Assembly: GCF_022965805.1 (NCBI RefSeq)
Contig: NW_027331249.1
Location: 186,001-250,000, forward strand
DNA from: Primulina eburnea
Lineage: Eukaryota > Streptophyta > Magnoliopsida > Lamiales > Gesneriaceae
DNA: 64,000 bases
Direction: 5' to 3'
A program made the position numbers and the translations under genes. The notes beneath the pieces are model-generated. The model saw only the letters and a list, made by a program, of their open reading frames with translations, made no database searches and had not been told where the DNA came from. Below, one piece after another: positions 45,957 to 57,089 of this stretch (position 1 is the stretch's first letter; every line of letters begins with the position of its first letter).

Positions 45957-46927
45957 ATCGTTGCGTGCATTCTACTACCAATTATTCGCCATTTGAAATT
46001 GTGTATGGTTTTAATCCTTTAACTCCGTTGGATTTGATGTCTTTACCTGTGAGTGAAAGGTTAAACATGGATTGCAAAAAGAAGGCTGAATTTGTTAGGG
46101 GGTTGCATGAAAAGGCCAAAGCCAATATTGAGAAGCGGAATGAGCAATATGCCAAGCAAGCTAACAAGGGGAAAAAGAAGGTGGTATTCGAGAAGGGTGA
46201 TTGGGTGTGGCTACACTTGAGGAAGGAGAGGTTTCCGGAGAAGCGACGCTCAAAGCTATTACCTAGGGGCGATGGACCATTCCAAGTTCTTGAGAGGATC
46301 AATGACAACGCCTACAAACTCGATCTGCCAGGTGAGTACAACGTAAGTTCTACATTTAATGTTAGTGATTTGTCATTGTTTGATGTAGGTGATGAGCAAG
46401 ATTTGAGGACAAATCCTTTTCAAGAAGGGGAGGATGATGCAAACACGGGTCCTCAAGCCCCAAGGAAATCATGGGACCGTTTGCAGTTACCGGAGGGACC
46501 AGTCACGAGGGGTCGATTAAAGAAGTTCAAGGAGGCACTACAAGGAGTGATGAGTAGGCATAAAGGAGTCGTGATGCATGGGAGTGTGTTAGAAGACCAA
46601 AGGAATAGTATTCAAGTACTGATAGCATTGGCCGAGTCTGGACTGACCTGTACACGGACCTGCACACGGGGTCCGTGTTCTATACAACCTGAGGTGCCCA
46701 TTGACAGTATCTACACGGACCCGACGACGGACCCAGGCACGGGGTCCGTGCCCTATGTTATTGGCGAAGACAGTGTCTACACGGACCCGCACACAGAGGT
46801 GAGCACGGGGTCCGTGTCCCTTGTTTTCCAACTGAAGTCTATTTACCGAGTGTACACGGGCCCAGACACGGAGGTCTGCACAGGGTCCGTGCCTAGTGTT
46901 TTTCTGCGCGAATTATTTCCTTCTTAA
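45957..46927 (+). pseudogene. pol: G3 integrase C-terminus and repeat-coded tail
   Basis: Third G3 piece, open to TAA at 46925-46927. Blocks [49 protein letters not shown] and [12 protein letters not shown] match G2. The last roughly 100 residues read through four palindromic DNA repeats (46652-46892) and become repetitive (YTDP...TGSVP). G2 has a different palindrome in the corresponding place, so this tail is unlikely to be a conserved domain. Confidence 0.82.
46652..46892 (+). promoter_or_regulatory. Four long palindromes in the G3 tail
   Basis: Units at 46652-46678, 46713-46752, 46779-46817 and 46853-46892 have arms ACACGGACC/GGTCCGTG(T) around spacers of 9 to about 20 nt, spaced 61-74 bp. 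They overlap the end of the polyprotein. Likely the U3 array of this family; the LTR start is not defined. Confidence 0.65.
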
Positions 46928-47357
46928 GAGTTTTATTTTGTTAGGTAACTAGATTCTAGTAATCTTTTTGATATGTAAACCATATTAGACGGAATTTTAC
47001 ACACAATACAGATATTATTTTGAGTTTATCAAACTTGTGAGAATTTTCTCTCAACTCTATCAAGGCTTTAGCTTTGTTAAATCAAATCAAACTTATCAAA
47101 GTTTATAACTTTGTGGCGTTTGTCGATTGTGCTTGTGCGGATTGTCGTAGGCGTCGTTCTTCGAAGGTTCGTATCAAATTTCGATTGTTATCCTCGTGTT
47201 TATTTGTTGCTAAACTTTTATAGTTTAGAGGTGAATAACACATCAATTACTTGATTCAAAAGATCGGGAAACACACGAGTCTTATTATCGTAATTAAATA
47301 GAGGGTGCGATTGCGTTTTAATCGTGTTTGCTATTTATTCGTATCGAGATTCACATC
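46928..47357 (+). repeat. G3 terminal region (LTR end)
   Basis: Aligns with the reverse complement of 10484 to about 10900 in G2. Contains matched hairpins at 47061-47076, 47097-47113 and 47210-47228. Ends ATCA at about 47357 against G7 pol, so G3 appears to lie in G7. Confidence 0.7.
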
Positions 47358-47827
47358 ATGTTGTGCCCGACATCTATTGTGTATGCGTGCTCTGTTCAAA
47401 TTGATGAGCGAGTGGTTTATGCTGATCTGATTGTTGTCCCAATGGTTGCATTTGATATTATTCTTGGCATGGATTGGCTATCGACCTATCATGCCGTGAT
47501 TGATTGCGTTGCTAAGACGGTGAAATTTGCAGATGATGGCAATAAGGAAGGTATGCTCGCCAGTGCAGGTACTTCGCTGGTCTTTCCTTTTATTTCATGT
47601 CTTGAGGCTAAGAAGTTGTTATTTAGAGGATGTGAAGGGTTCTTGGCTTCTATTGTGGATGTGGATAAGATTGTGAAGTTGAATATTGATGATATTGATG
47701 TTGTGAGAGAGTTCTCTGATGTGTTTGAGGATGATGTGCCGGGTTTACCGTCGGACAGAGATGTGGAGTTTGTGATTGATCTAGTTCCGGGTACGGTTCC
47801 TATTTCCAAGGCTCCGTACAGAATGAC
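47358..47827 (+). pseudogene. pol: G7 protease/RT linker fragment (left piece)
   Basis: Close relative of G6 pol: protease C-terminal part with DLIVVPMVAFDIILGMDWL, a linker, then [18 protein letters not shown]. The 5' part is missing at the G3 boundary. G6 interrupts it at ATGAC (47823-47827); the frame resumes at 54796. Confidence 0.85.
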
Positions 47828-49398
47828 TGTAATGGCCGAGCTCGGTGTACGGTACGGTTTAAGCTTTGCATGTTATTTGGGTTATGTGATTAGATGTTAA
47901 GAGTTGTGTTTATGGGCTATAGTATTATTGGTTATTATTGTCTTGAGGTATTAGTTGTTGTTGGTTGTTCGTTTCAGAGTTTCGGATCGATTTTAGTTGC
48001 TTGGAAGTTGTTCATTTCCGTGACCAAAGTGCACCCGCGCTCTTAGAGGAGTGGCCCCGCGGTGTACTATTCATGATTTTGGAGTTGGGAAGCCGTAGCA
48101 GGACCGCACCTGCGGTAGTGCAAGGACCGCACCCGCGGTGATGACCGCACCCGCGGTGTCTGCAGCGCCGCACCCACGGTCCGAGTGTTCCAGAATTTGG
48201 TGATTGTGCCGTGAGCTAGGCGCACCCGCGGTGCTTGTGGCAGCGCACCCGCGGTCTAGGTATGGGCGTGATATTTAGTTACTTTTTGGAGTGGTTGGCT
48301 TCACTTTACTCTTTTTCCTCCTCTTTCATTTCGAAATTCTCTCCATTTCCTAGGGTTTTCATCCATTTCTTTCACTTCCTATCTTCGATTCAAGCGTCTA
48401 GTTTGCTTTTCGACTTGAGATCGTGGTTCTCCTTGGTGCTAGGAAGCTAAGGTAAGCTTTTGGTGCGATTCTTTTAAGGTTTTGAGTTAAGAGTTGACTT
48501 GGGTTTGTTGTTCTTGTGGATTTATGAATGATTTAGCTTGGATTCTTGGATATAGAGTTGATGTTGGTGTTATTTATAGATTATTGTTGTAGGTGGTGTT
48601 CAAGGGCTAAGTTTGAGGTGTTCTATTGGTTTGTAAGTGGAAATACATCCCTTTTGCTCACATGATGTTATATGTATTGTGTTTTAAAGGTTTTAATATG
48701 ATATTCCCTTCAATTGATTCATTGTTATGTATTGATTCCATTGCTATGCATATTGGAGACTTTTATGTCTCATTATTTTTCAAAGGGAATACAAGAGAAA
48801 AGAAAGAGTTTCAAAGTGATTGTTAATGCCAAAGAGAAAGAGTTTAAATGTTTTATTGGATTGATAGATACATAGTCAGAGATTGCATGCAATTAGTTGA
48901 TCAACGACCATAGGCTTATATCCCTCAGAGTATCGGTTTATATCGATTTGGGATACGAGCACCCCAGAGCAGAGATACTGTTGATATCAATCTCATTTAT
49001 ATGCTTTTGCTATGATATTCTTGTTCAGAGTTTATGTTTCAGAGTTGATGGTATTTAATGATTTCAAAGCTATGTTTTACAGAGTTTATGTTCATTGCTA
49101 TGTAAGAGTTCCACTTGCTGAGATTTATTCTCATTTCAGTTATTTAATGTGATGCAGATCAGAGTGGCGGCCCGGGACGTTGACTGTGGACAGGGGGTCA
49201 TATGCATACACCGTTGGAAGGAAGATTTTGGCATGATCATAGGAATGATGTTTTGTATTTTGTTATGTCATTCAAATGATCATGTATTGTTATTTTGTAA
49301 AGATGTTTAAAGAAATGTATTTTAAAACTCCTTCCGTATTTTAAAGAAAATTTTAATTTCTGCTGTGTATTTTATTTAAAGAGGTCAGAGGTGTCACA
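47828..49398 (+). repeat. G6 5' LTR
   Basis: TGTAATGGCC to GGTGTCACA, 1571 bp. Palindrome array at 48029-48257; the rest is A/T-rich with no clear gene. Confidence 0.93.
48029..48257 (+). promoter_or_regulatory. ACCGCACCCGCGGT array in the G6 LTR
   Basis: Exact copies at 48126-48139 and 48144-48157 plus five or more variants. Same 14-mer as in the solo LTR (15535-15548) and reversed in G2 (10952-10965). No strong TATA box seen next to it. Confidence 0.7.
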
Positions 49399-49403
49399 TT
49401 TAG

Positions 49404-49415
49404 TGGTATCAGAGC
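49404..49415 (+). other. G6 primer-binding site (tRNA-iMet)
   Basis: TGGTATCAGAGC, 5 nt after the 5' LTR. Confidence 0.9.
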
Positions 49416-49535
49416 GGTGTTCTTCGGACCAATGCATATGACTTCGTCTACTTTCAACTGTCTGGTTATGTTTTCTTGCATCTATCCATTGTTATATATT
49501 GATATGTCTTTTGTGAGCCTATTGTAGAGTAGAGG

Positions 49536-52500
49536 ATGCCACCTAAGAGGAAAGCAGTAGAGGGTGAGGATAGTTCTTCCTCGAGAGTTGTCGATGAGTT
49601 CGGCAAGTTATTGAAAGAGCATGCCAAGATCCATAGTGAGCAGATCCAGCAGTTGCTCCGATTGCAAGGAGCAGGTCAGGGCAGAGGTCAAGCAAGAGGG
49701 CAAGTTGCTCAGGCTGTTGGCACTGATGCCATATTTTCTGCTTTTAAGAGGATGGATCCGTCGGAATTTTCAGGGAGCACCGATCCTTTAGTTGCAGTCG
49801 AGTGGGTCAAGGCTTTAGAGGCGATCTTCGATCATCTCCACTACGTGGACAGAGACCGTATCAGCTGTGCTGTATTCATGTTGGTTAAAGCTGCTCGCAT
49901 ATGGTGGAATGCGACCAAGGTTGGAGTTGATGTCTCGACATTGAAGTGGTCAGAGTTTACAGAGTTGTTCTATGACAAGTATTTCCCCGACGCAATTCGA
50001 GCGAGGAAGGTTTCGGAGTTCTTGGAGCTTCGACAGGGGAGCTTGAATGTGGATGAGTATATTCTGAAGTTTGAAGAGGGTTGCTTGTTTGCTCCGTACA
50101 TTGCTTCCAACGACAAAGACAAAGGTGCTCATTTCATTCGAGGCCTTAGAGCTGAGATCCGTCGTGATATCAACATGTCCAAGGCTGTTACTTTCAAGGA
50201 GATCGTGTCCAAGGCTTTGTTGGCCGAGCAGGACGAGAAGGACATTGCTAGGGAGAGGCAGGCGAGGCATCAGGCCATTGCTCAGAGGGGACAGAGTTCG
50301 AGTCAGCGTGGCAGAGATCGATTCAAGGGGAAGGGCAGGATGGAGTCGAGTCCTAGACCACCGACAGTTCCAGTTGCTCCATCTGATCCCGAGAAGCCTT
50401 TATGTCCCAAGTGTGGGAGACATCATAGGGGAGAGTGTAGATTTGGCACTCATTCTTGCTATCATTGTGGCACGGCAGGCCACATTGCCCGAGATTGTCC
50501 AAGAAGAGCTAGCCAAGAGAAGGTTCAGGGTCGTATCTTTGCGATGACCAAGGAAGGTATTAATCATGATTCTTCTGTGATCTCTAGCACTATTTTAATT
50601 TCAGGCAGAGTAGCTACGACTTTGATTGATACTGGTGCTACTCATTCTTTTATGTCTGAATTGTTTTTGAGATCTTTGGGTATAGTTCCTTCTATTCTTC
50701 CCCTCCAGTTGAATGTCTTATTGCCTTCGGGGGACGTGTTGTGCCCGACGTTTATTGTGTATGCATGCCCTGTTCGTATTGATGATAGAGAGATCTTTGC
50801 TGATTTGATTGTGATCCCGATGGTTGCTTTTGATGTTATTCTTGGCATGGATTGGCTATCGACTTATCGTGCAGTGATCGATTGCGTTGCTAAGACGGTG
50901 ACTTTTGCAGATGATAGCAATAAGGGAGGTTCGCTCGCCAGTGCAGGTACTTCGCTGGTCCTTCCTTTTATTTCATGTCTTGAGGCTGAGAGATTGTTGT
51001 GTAGAGGTTGCGATGGGTTTCTTGCTTCTATTGTGGCTGTGGATAATATTGTGAAGTTGAATATTGATGATATTGATGTTGTGAGGGAGTTTGCCAATGT
51101 GTTTGAGGATGATGTTCCGGGTTTGTCGCCGGACAGAGATGTTGAGTTCGTTATTGATTTAGCTCCAGGTACGGTTCCTATTTCTAAGGCTCCGTACCGA
51201 ATGGCCCCTACCGAGATGAAGGAGTTGAAGACGCAGTTGCAGGATCTTTTGGATAAAGATTTTATTCGTCCGAGTTCTTCGCCTTGGGGAGCTCCGATTC
51301 TATTTGTCAAGAAGAAAGATGGGTCGTTGCGGCTGTGTATCGACTACCGAGAGCTTAACAAAGTGACTATCAAGAACAAGTATCTGTTGCCACGGATTGA
51401 TGATTTGTTTGACCAATTGCATGGTGCTACTGTCATTTCGAAGATTGATCTTCGGTCTGGCTACTATCAGTTGAAGGTTAGGGAGTCTGATATCCCTAAG
51501 ACGGCGTTCAGGACCTGGTATGGTCACTATGAGTTTCTTGTGATGTCTTTTGGTCTGACCAATGCCCCTTCAGTTTTCATGGACCTGATGAATCATGTGT
51601 TCAAGCCGTTCTTGGATAGCTTCGTCATTGTTTTCATCGACGACATCTTGATCTATTCCAAGACCAGAGAGCTTCATGCAGAGCATCTCAGAGTTGTTCT
51701 TCAGTTGTTGAGAGAGGGGAGGCTGTTTGCTAAGTTGAAGAAGTGTGAGTTTTGGTTGGATCAGATTTCTTTTCTAGGCCATGTCGTTTCGAAGGATGGT
51801 ATAGCAGTTGATCCAGTGAAGATTGAGGCGATTCAGAAGTGGCCTATTCCTACCACTGTCTCAGAGGTACGCAGTTTCCTTGGTTTGGCGGGTCATTATC
51901 GTCGTTTCATTTCAGATTTTTCCATGATTGCCTTGCCATTGTCCAATTTGACGAGGAAGACTGTGAAGTTCGAGTGGTCCATTGATTGCCAGAGTGCATT
52001 TCAAGAGTTGAAGGACAGGTTGACGACAGCTCCTGTTTTTTCATTGCCCAGTGGTTCTGAGGATTTTGTTGTCTATACCGATGCGTCGAAGAAAGGCCTT
52101 GGTGCAGTGTTGATGCAGCGAGGAAAGGTCATTGCTTATGCTTCTCGCCAGTTGAAGGATTACGAGAGGAATTATCCGACGCATGATTTAGAGCTTGCAA
52201 CTGTGGTTTTCGCCCTGAAAATCTGGAGACATTATTTGTATGGCGAAAAGTGTGAGATCTTCACAGACCACAAGAGTTTGAAGTATCTGTTTTCCCAGAA
52301 AGAGCTCAATATGCGGCATAGGAGGTGGCTAGAGCTTGTTAAAGATTATGATGTGACTATAAGTTATCACCCAGGGAAGGCGAACGTTGTGGCTGATGCG
52401 TTGAGTCGTAAGTCGAGTTCTTCCTTGAATTCTTTGATTCAGAGGCCATTGTTGATGGATTTGCAGAGAGAGGAGATTGCTTTGGTAGTTCTGGGGACCA

Positions 52501-53966
52501 TTGCTCGCCTTTCAGCGTTGGTCATTCAGGCTACATTGACGGACAGGATCCGTAGAGAGCAGACTGACGATGTTCAGTTGGCAGAGTTGAGAGCTAGAGA
52601 AGAGGGGAGAGGGAATTCAGAGTTTGGGCTGAATGGAGAGGGTTTGGTGATTTTCAGAGGCCGTATTTGTGTTCCTATTGGCGATGATATTCGACGAGAC
52701 ATTCTGACAGAGGCTCATACCGCGCCATATTCGATACATCCAGGCATCACCAAGATGTATCAGGATCTTCGTCGACTCTACTGGTGGCCAGGTATGAAGA
52801 AAGATATTGCCATGTTCATTTCTCAGTGCCTTACTTGTCAGCAGTTGAAGATCGAGCATCAGAGACCTGCTGGGAAATTGCTATCATCGCCGATTCCTCA
52901 GTGGAAGTGGGAGCATATTACTATGGATTTCGTGACTGGTCTTCCCAGAGTGCAGAGAGGTTTCAATTCCATTTGGGTTATCGTTGATCGATTGACCAAG
53001 TCAGCGCACTTTCTTCCAGTCAAGACGACGTACTCCATGAACCAGTATGCTGAGGACTATATTGCAGAGATTGTTAGACTTCATGGTGTTCCTGTGTCGA
53101 TCGTGTCTGATCGTGACCCCAGGTTTACTTCAGAGTTTTGGAAGAGTTTGCACAGAGCTATGGGTTCGCGGTTAGCGTTTAGTACAGCTTATCACCCTCA
53201 GAGCGACGGTCAGTCAGAGAGAGTCATTCAGATTCTTGAGGATATGCTCAGAGCTTGTACTATTGATTATCCAGGTAGCTGGGATTCTAAGTTGCCTTTG
53301 GTTGAGTTCACGTACCACAACAGTTACCAGGTGACGATTGGCATGGCACCGTATGAGGCACTTTATGGCAGGAAGTGCAGATCTCCCTTGTATTGGGATG
53401 AGGTTGGCGAGAGGAAGATGTTAGGACCAGAGTTGGTCCAGCAGACTGCTGATGTTGTTGCTGTGATCCGAGAGAGGATGAAGACAGCGCAGTCGAGACA
53501 GAAGAGCTATGCAGATGTTCGTCGTAGGCCATTGCAGTTCGAGGTTGGCGATCATGTGTTTCTTAAGATAGCACCTCTCAAGGGTGTGATGAGGTTTGGC
53601 AAGAAGGGTAAGCTGAGTCCGAGGTTTATTGGTCCATTCGAGATTTTGGACAGAGTTGGTGATCGAGCCTACAGGTTAGCATTCCTGCCAGATCTTGACA
53701 GAGTTCACAATGTGTTTCATGTTTCGATGCTCAGGAAGTATATTGCGAATCCTTCCCATGTTCTTCACCACGAGCCATTGGACTTGACGCTGAATTTGAC
53801 TTACCAAGAGATTCCGATTCAGATTCTGGATCGCAGAGTTAGAATTTTGAGGAACAAAGAGATCGGCATTGTTAAAGTCCTTTGGAGGAACCATTTGATC
53901 GAAGAGGCTACGTGGGAACCAGAGGATGAGATGAGAGAGAAGTATCCTGAGTTGTTCGTTCTGTGA
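49536..53966 (+). CDS. gag-pol: G6 Gag-Pol polyprotein (1476 aa, intact)
   Basis: One uninterrupted ORF. Gag domain about residues 65-235; zinc knuckles [12 protein letters not shown] near 290 and [14 protein letters not shown] near 309. Protease IDTGATHSF near 363. RT about 560-740, with [19 protein letters not shown] and the FIDDIL active site near 700. RNase H from YTDAS near 846 to DALSRK near 955. Integrase: zinc finger with SIHPG and CLTCQQ (about 1065-1105), DDE residues in TMDFVTGLP near 1128, VSDRDPRF near 1189 and SDGQSERV near 1225. C-terminal chromodomain about 1430-1476. Start chosen at the first ATG after the primer site that precedes Gag. Some conserved sites are altered ([15 protein letters not shown]), so activity is not certain. 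Confidence 0.95.
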   Translation: MPPKRKAVEGEDSSSSRVVDEFGKLLKEHAKIHSEQIQQLLRLQGAGQGRGQARGQVAQAVGTDAIFSAFKRMDPSEFSGSTDPLVAVEWVKALEAIFDHLHYVDRDRISCAVFMLVKAARIWWNATKVGVDVSTLKWSEFTELFYDKYFPDAIRARKVSEFLELRQGSLNVDEYILKFEEGCLFAPYIASNDKDKGAHFIRGLRAEIRRDINMSKAVTFKEIVSKALLAEQDEKDIARERQARHQAIAQRGQSSSQRGRDRFKGKGRMESSPRPPTVPVAPSDPEKPLCPKCGRHHRGECRFGTHSCYHCGTAGHIARDCPRRASQEKVQGRIFAMTKEGINHDSSVISSTILISGRVATTLIDTGATHSFMSELFLRSLGIVPSILPLQLNVLLPSGDVLCPTFIVYACPVRIDDREIFADLIVIPMVAFDVILGMDWLSTYRAVIDCVAKTVTFADDSNKGGSLASAGTSLVLPFISCLEAERLLCRGCDGFLASIVAVDNIVKLNIDDIDVVREFANVFEDDVPGLSPDRDVEFVIDLAPGTVPISKAPYRMAPTEMKELKTQLQDLLDKDFIRPSSSPWGAPILFVKKKDGSLRLCIDYRELNKVTIKNKYLLPRIDDLFDQLHGATVISKIDLRSGYYQLKVRESDIPKTAFRTWYGHYEFLVMSFGLTNAPSVFMDLMNHVFKPFLDSFVIVFIDDILIYSKTRELHAEHLRVVLQLLREGRLFAKLKKCEFWLDQISFLGHVVSKDGIAVDPVKIEAIQKWPIPTTVSEVRSFLGLAGHYRRFISDFSMIALPLSNLTRKTVKFEWSIDCQSAFQELKDRLTTAPVFSLPSGSEDFVVYTDASKKGLGAVLMQRGKVIAYASRQLKDYERNYPTHDLELATVVFALKIWRHYLYGEKCEIFTDHKSLKYLFSQKELNMRHRRWLELVKDYDVTISYHPGKANVVADALSRKSSSSLNSLIQRPLLMDLQREEIALVVLGTIARLSALVIQATLTDRIRREQTDDVQLAELRAREEGRGNSEFGLNGEGLVIFRGRICVPIGDDIRRDILTEAHTAPYSIHPGITKMYQDLRRLYWWPGMKKDIAMFISQCLTCQQLKIEHQRPAGKLLSSPIPQWKWEHITMDFVTGLPRVQRGFNSIWVIVDRLTKSAHFLPVKTTYSMNQYAEDYIAEIVRLHGVPVSIVSDRDPRFTSEFWKSLHRAMGSRLAFSTAYHPQSDGQSERVIQILEDMLRACTIDYPGSWDSKLPLVEFTYHNSYQVTIGMAPYEALYGRKCRSPLYWDEVGERKMLGPELVQQTADVVAVIRERMKTAQSRQKSYADVRRRPLQFEVGDHVFLKIAPLKGVMRFGKKGKLSPRFIGPFEILDRVGDRAYRLAFLPDLDRVHNVFHVSMLRKYIANPSHVLHHEPLDLTLNLTYQEIPIQILDRRVRILRNKEIGIVKVLWRNHLIEEATWEPEDEMREKYPELFVL

Positions 53967-53970
53967 CGTC

Positions 53971-54006
53971 AATTTCGCGGACGAAATTCCTCTAAGGAGG
54001 GGAGAT
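53971..54006 (+). promoter_or_regulatory. G6 pre-PPT palindrome and polypurine tract
   Basis: AATTTCGCGGACGAAATT at 53971-53988: both ends differ from the other elements (A and T instead of G and C) and still pair. Purine tract 53994-54006 abuts the 3' LTR. Confidence 0.85.
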
Positions 54007-54795
54007 TGTAATAGCCGAGCCCGGTGTACTGTACAGTTTAAGCTTTGCATGTTATTTGGGTTATGTGATTAGATGTTAAGAGTTGTGTTTATGGGCTATA
54101 GTATTATTGGTTATTATTGTCTTGAGGTATTAGTTGTTGTTGGTTGTTCGTTTCAGAGTTTCAGATCGATTTTAGTTGCTTGGAAGTTGTTCATTGCCGT
54201 GACCAGAGTGCACCCGCGCTCTTAGAGGAGTGCCCCCGCGGTGTACTATTCTTGATTTTGGAGTTGGGAAGCCGTAGCAGGACCGCACCTGCGGTAGTGT
54301 GATGACCGCACCCGCGGTGTCTGCAGCGCCGCACTCGCGCTCCGAGTGTTCCAGAATTTGGTGATTGTGCCTGAGCTAGGCGCACCCGCGGTGCTTGTGG
54401 TGATTGCTATGATATTCTTGTTCAGAGTTTATGTTTCAGAGTTGATGGTATTTAATGATTTCAAAGCTATGTTTTAAAGAGTTTATGTTCATTGCTATGT
54501 AAGAGTTCCACTTGCTGAGATTTATTCTCATTTCAGTTATTTCATGTGATGCAGATCAGAGTGGCGGCCCGGGACGTTGACTGTGGACAGGGGGTCATAT
54601 GCATACACCGTTGGAAGGAAGATTTTGGCATGATCATAGGAATGATGTTTTGTATTTTGTTATGTCATTCAAATGATCATGTATTGTTATTTTGTAAAGA
54701 TGTTTAAAGAAATGTATTTTGAAACTCTTTCCGTATTTTAAAGAAAATTTTAATTTCCGCTGTGTATTTTATTTAAAGAGGTCAGAGGTGTCACA
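54007..54795 (+). repeat. G6 3' LTR with internal deletion
   Basis: 789 bp. Aligns with the 5' LTR at both ends, but about 0.76 kb corresponding to roughly 48241-49006 is missing, just after the palindrome array. Scattered substitutions elsewhere, for example several in the first 40 bp. Confidence 0.9.
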
Positions 54796-55735
54796 ATGAC
54801 CCCTACAGAGATGAAGGAGTTGAAGACACAGTTGCAGGATCTTATGGATAAAAGTTTCATTCGGCCGAGTTCTTCGCCTTGGGGAGCTCCGGTTCTTTTC
54901 GTCAAGAAGAAAGATGGGTCTTTGCGGCTGTGTATTGATTACAGAGAGATCAACAAAGTGACTATCAAGAATAAGTATCCGTTGCCACGGATAGATGATT
55001 TGTTTGATCAACTGCAGGGGGCTACAGTGTTTTCGAAGATTGATCTGCGATCTGGCTATTATCAGTTGAAGGTTAGGGAGTCTGATATCCCTAAGACGGC
55101 GTTTCGGACCAGGTACGGTCATTATGAATTTCTTGTGATGTCTTTTGGTCTGACCAATGCTCCTTCAGTCTTCATGGATCTTATGAACCGTTTGTTCAAG
55201 CCGTATTTGGATATCTTCGTCATTGTTTTCATCGACGACATCTTGATCTATTCTAAGACCAGAGAGCTTCATGCAGAGCATCTCAGAGTTGTTCTTCAGT
55301 TGCTGAGAGAGAATAAGTTGTATGCTAAGTTGAAGAAATGTGAGTTCTGGTTGGAGCAGATTTCTTTTCTAGGCCATGTTGTTTCGAAGGATGGCATAGC
55401 TGTTGATCCGATGAAGATCGAGGCGATTCAGAAGTGGCCTATCCCTACCACTGTATCAGAGGTACGCAGTTTTCTTGATTTGGCGGGTTATTATCGTCGC
55501 TTTATTTCAGATTTTTCCCAGATTGCCTTGCCGTTAACCAATCTGACGAGGAAGACTGTGAAGTTCGAGTGGTCCAATGATTGCCAGAGTGGATTTCAAG
55601 AGTTGAAAGATAAGTTGACGACAGCTCCTGTTCTTGCATTGCCCAGTGGTTCAGAGGATTTTGTTGTTTTTACTGATGCGTCGAAGAAGGGTCTTGGGGC
55701 AGTGCTGATGCAACGTGGAAAAGTCATAGCCTATG
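54796..55735 (+). pseudogene. pol: G7 reverse transcriptase and RNase H start (right piece)
   Basis: Continues the G7 frame after G6: [52 protein letters not shown] (Gly to Asp in a conserved spot), then RNase [16 protein letters not shown]. It is open to 55735, where the next LTR starts; the TAA at 55738-55740 belongs to that LTR. Confidence 0.88.
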
Positions 55736-57089
55736 TGTAAAGCCCGAGATAATAAAGATGATATTATTTTAATCCGAGGGTATGTAATTGGAAACTTTTG
55801 GAGTGTTGAATTATATTCCAAGATGTTTGCAATTATTTAGGATTGAATTGAATTAAAAAGATTGAGCGGGGGCCAATTTGCAATTAGTGAAAAGTTGAGG
55901 GACTAAAGTGCAAATATGGAAAATTGAGTGGGACACTTGTCTTGCTCACCCCTTGAACGTGTCATTGTGCACTTTAAAAATTCAGAATTGCATGAGGAAA
56001 ACCGAAAGCTTCCATGGAAATTCTCAAGCTTTTCTTTTCTTTAAAATTTCGATTCCGTGTGAACCGTCTATCAGAATTTAAATCCGATTTCGGTTTTGAG
56101 CTTCTCTCACCAAGAGCTACACAAGGACGTAAGTTTTGTTACGTTTTGAGATGTTTTGAAAATATGATGTTGCTAGAATCGAATATGATTCGGATATGGT
56201 GTTTCTACTACCGTAGACATTGTAGAATTGAAGTCAGATTAAAGAATAGACTATTTCTGTAATTGTTATGATTTTCGAAAGATATTGACTGAGATTTTGA
56301 TATCAAAATTGTGTATTACTGATTTTGAATACACCGATATTGAGATTATGAGTTCTGGTATTATATTTGGGATGTTCAGATTGACGGGGTTATTCAGATT
56401 GTATTGTGATGCCGTCGAAACATCAGTATTGATTTAGATTGATCAAATATGATATTGATTGAGATTTATTGTTATATTGTTGACTGGGATCAGATTGTAT
56501 ACCGATTTGAGTATTGATCAGAACAGATTCTGAACTGAGATATATACTGATATTGTATTTATGTTATTTGTCATTATCAGATTGATATGGACAGATTCGA
56601 CTTCGAGATTTCGTCTTCGTCAGACCGGGACGACAAAGATTGATATGGACAGATTCGACTTCGAGACTTCGTCTTCGTCAGACCGGGACGACAAAGGTAT
56701 AATTCATGTGATATTCGGGAAGACATAACTCAAATCAGATCTCATTTGAGTTTCCCAATAAAATCACATACTAGATTGATGTTTATGTTTTGATATGATT
56801 ATGCTTTGTTTATAGATTTATATGCATTGCATTTCATATAGGAGAGTCTTGACAGACAGTCATACCTCTAGACGTTCGGTGTATCGTTACATAGGAGCAG
56901 ACACCCTCCGACTGTAGATTATTCGATACAGTTATGACCGAAGTCTAGGAATAAGACGTACGTTACCTCGATTGGGAGAGTAGGTAACAGACAGTGACGT
57001 CTTATTCACACCGGGATCCCTAGAGTCAGCATGGAGTCGAGTCTAGACATGATTTGACTAGAACTGCATGTGTTTATGAATGTGGTTTC
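55736..57089 (+). repeat. Truncated LTR related to the solo LTR and G5 LTR
   Basis: Starts TGTAAAGCCCGAG inside G7 RNase H. From about 56050 it aligns with the solo LTR (15447-17031), but its upstream part is plain A/T-rich sequence without a palindrome array. A 58-bp tandem duplication starts at 56583. Cut at 57090 by C3; the rest would lie beyond the window. Confidence 0.8.

Larger units (their letters stand above)
47828..54795 (+). mobile_element. G6: Ty3/gypsy chromovirus with intact gag-pol
   Basis: Target duplication ATGAC at 47823-47827 and 54796-54800. 5' LTR 1571 bp, 3' LTR only 789 bp because of an internal deletion. Primer site, one 1476-aa ORF, pre-PPT palindrome and polypurine tract are in place. 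The best candidate here for a source of pol, but the short 3' LTR may cripple the next round. Confidence 0.95.

Noticed and set aside
10484..47357. G2 and G3 as two inverted ends of one aberrant retrotransposon insertion
   Set aside because: Their terminal regions and palindromes differ too much to have come from one cDNA; two related but distinct elements joined later is simpler.
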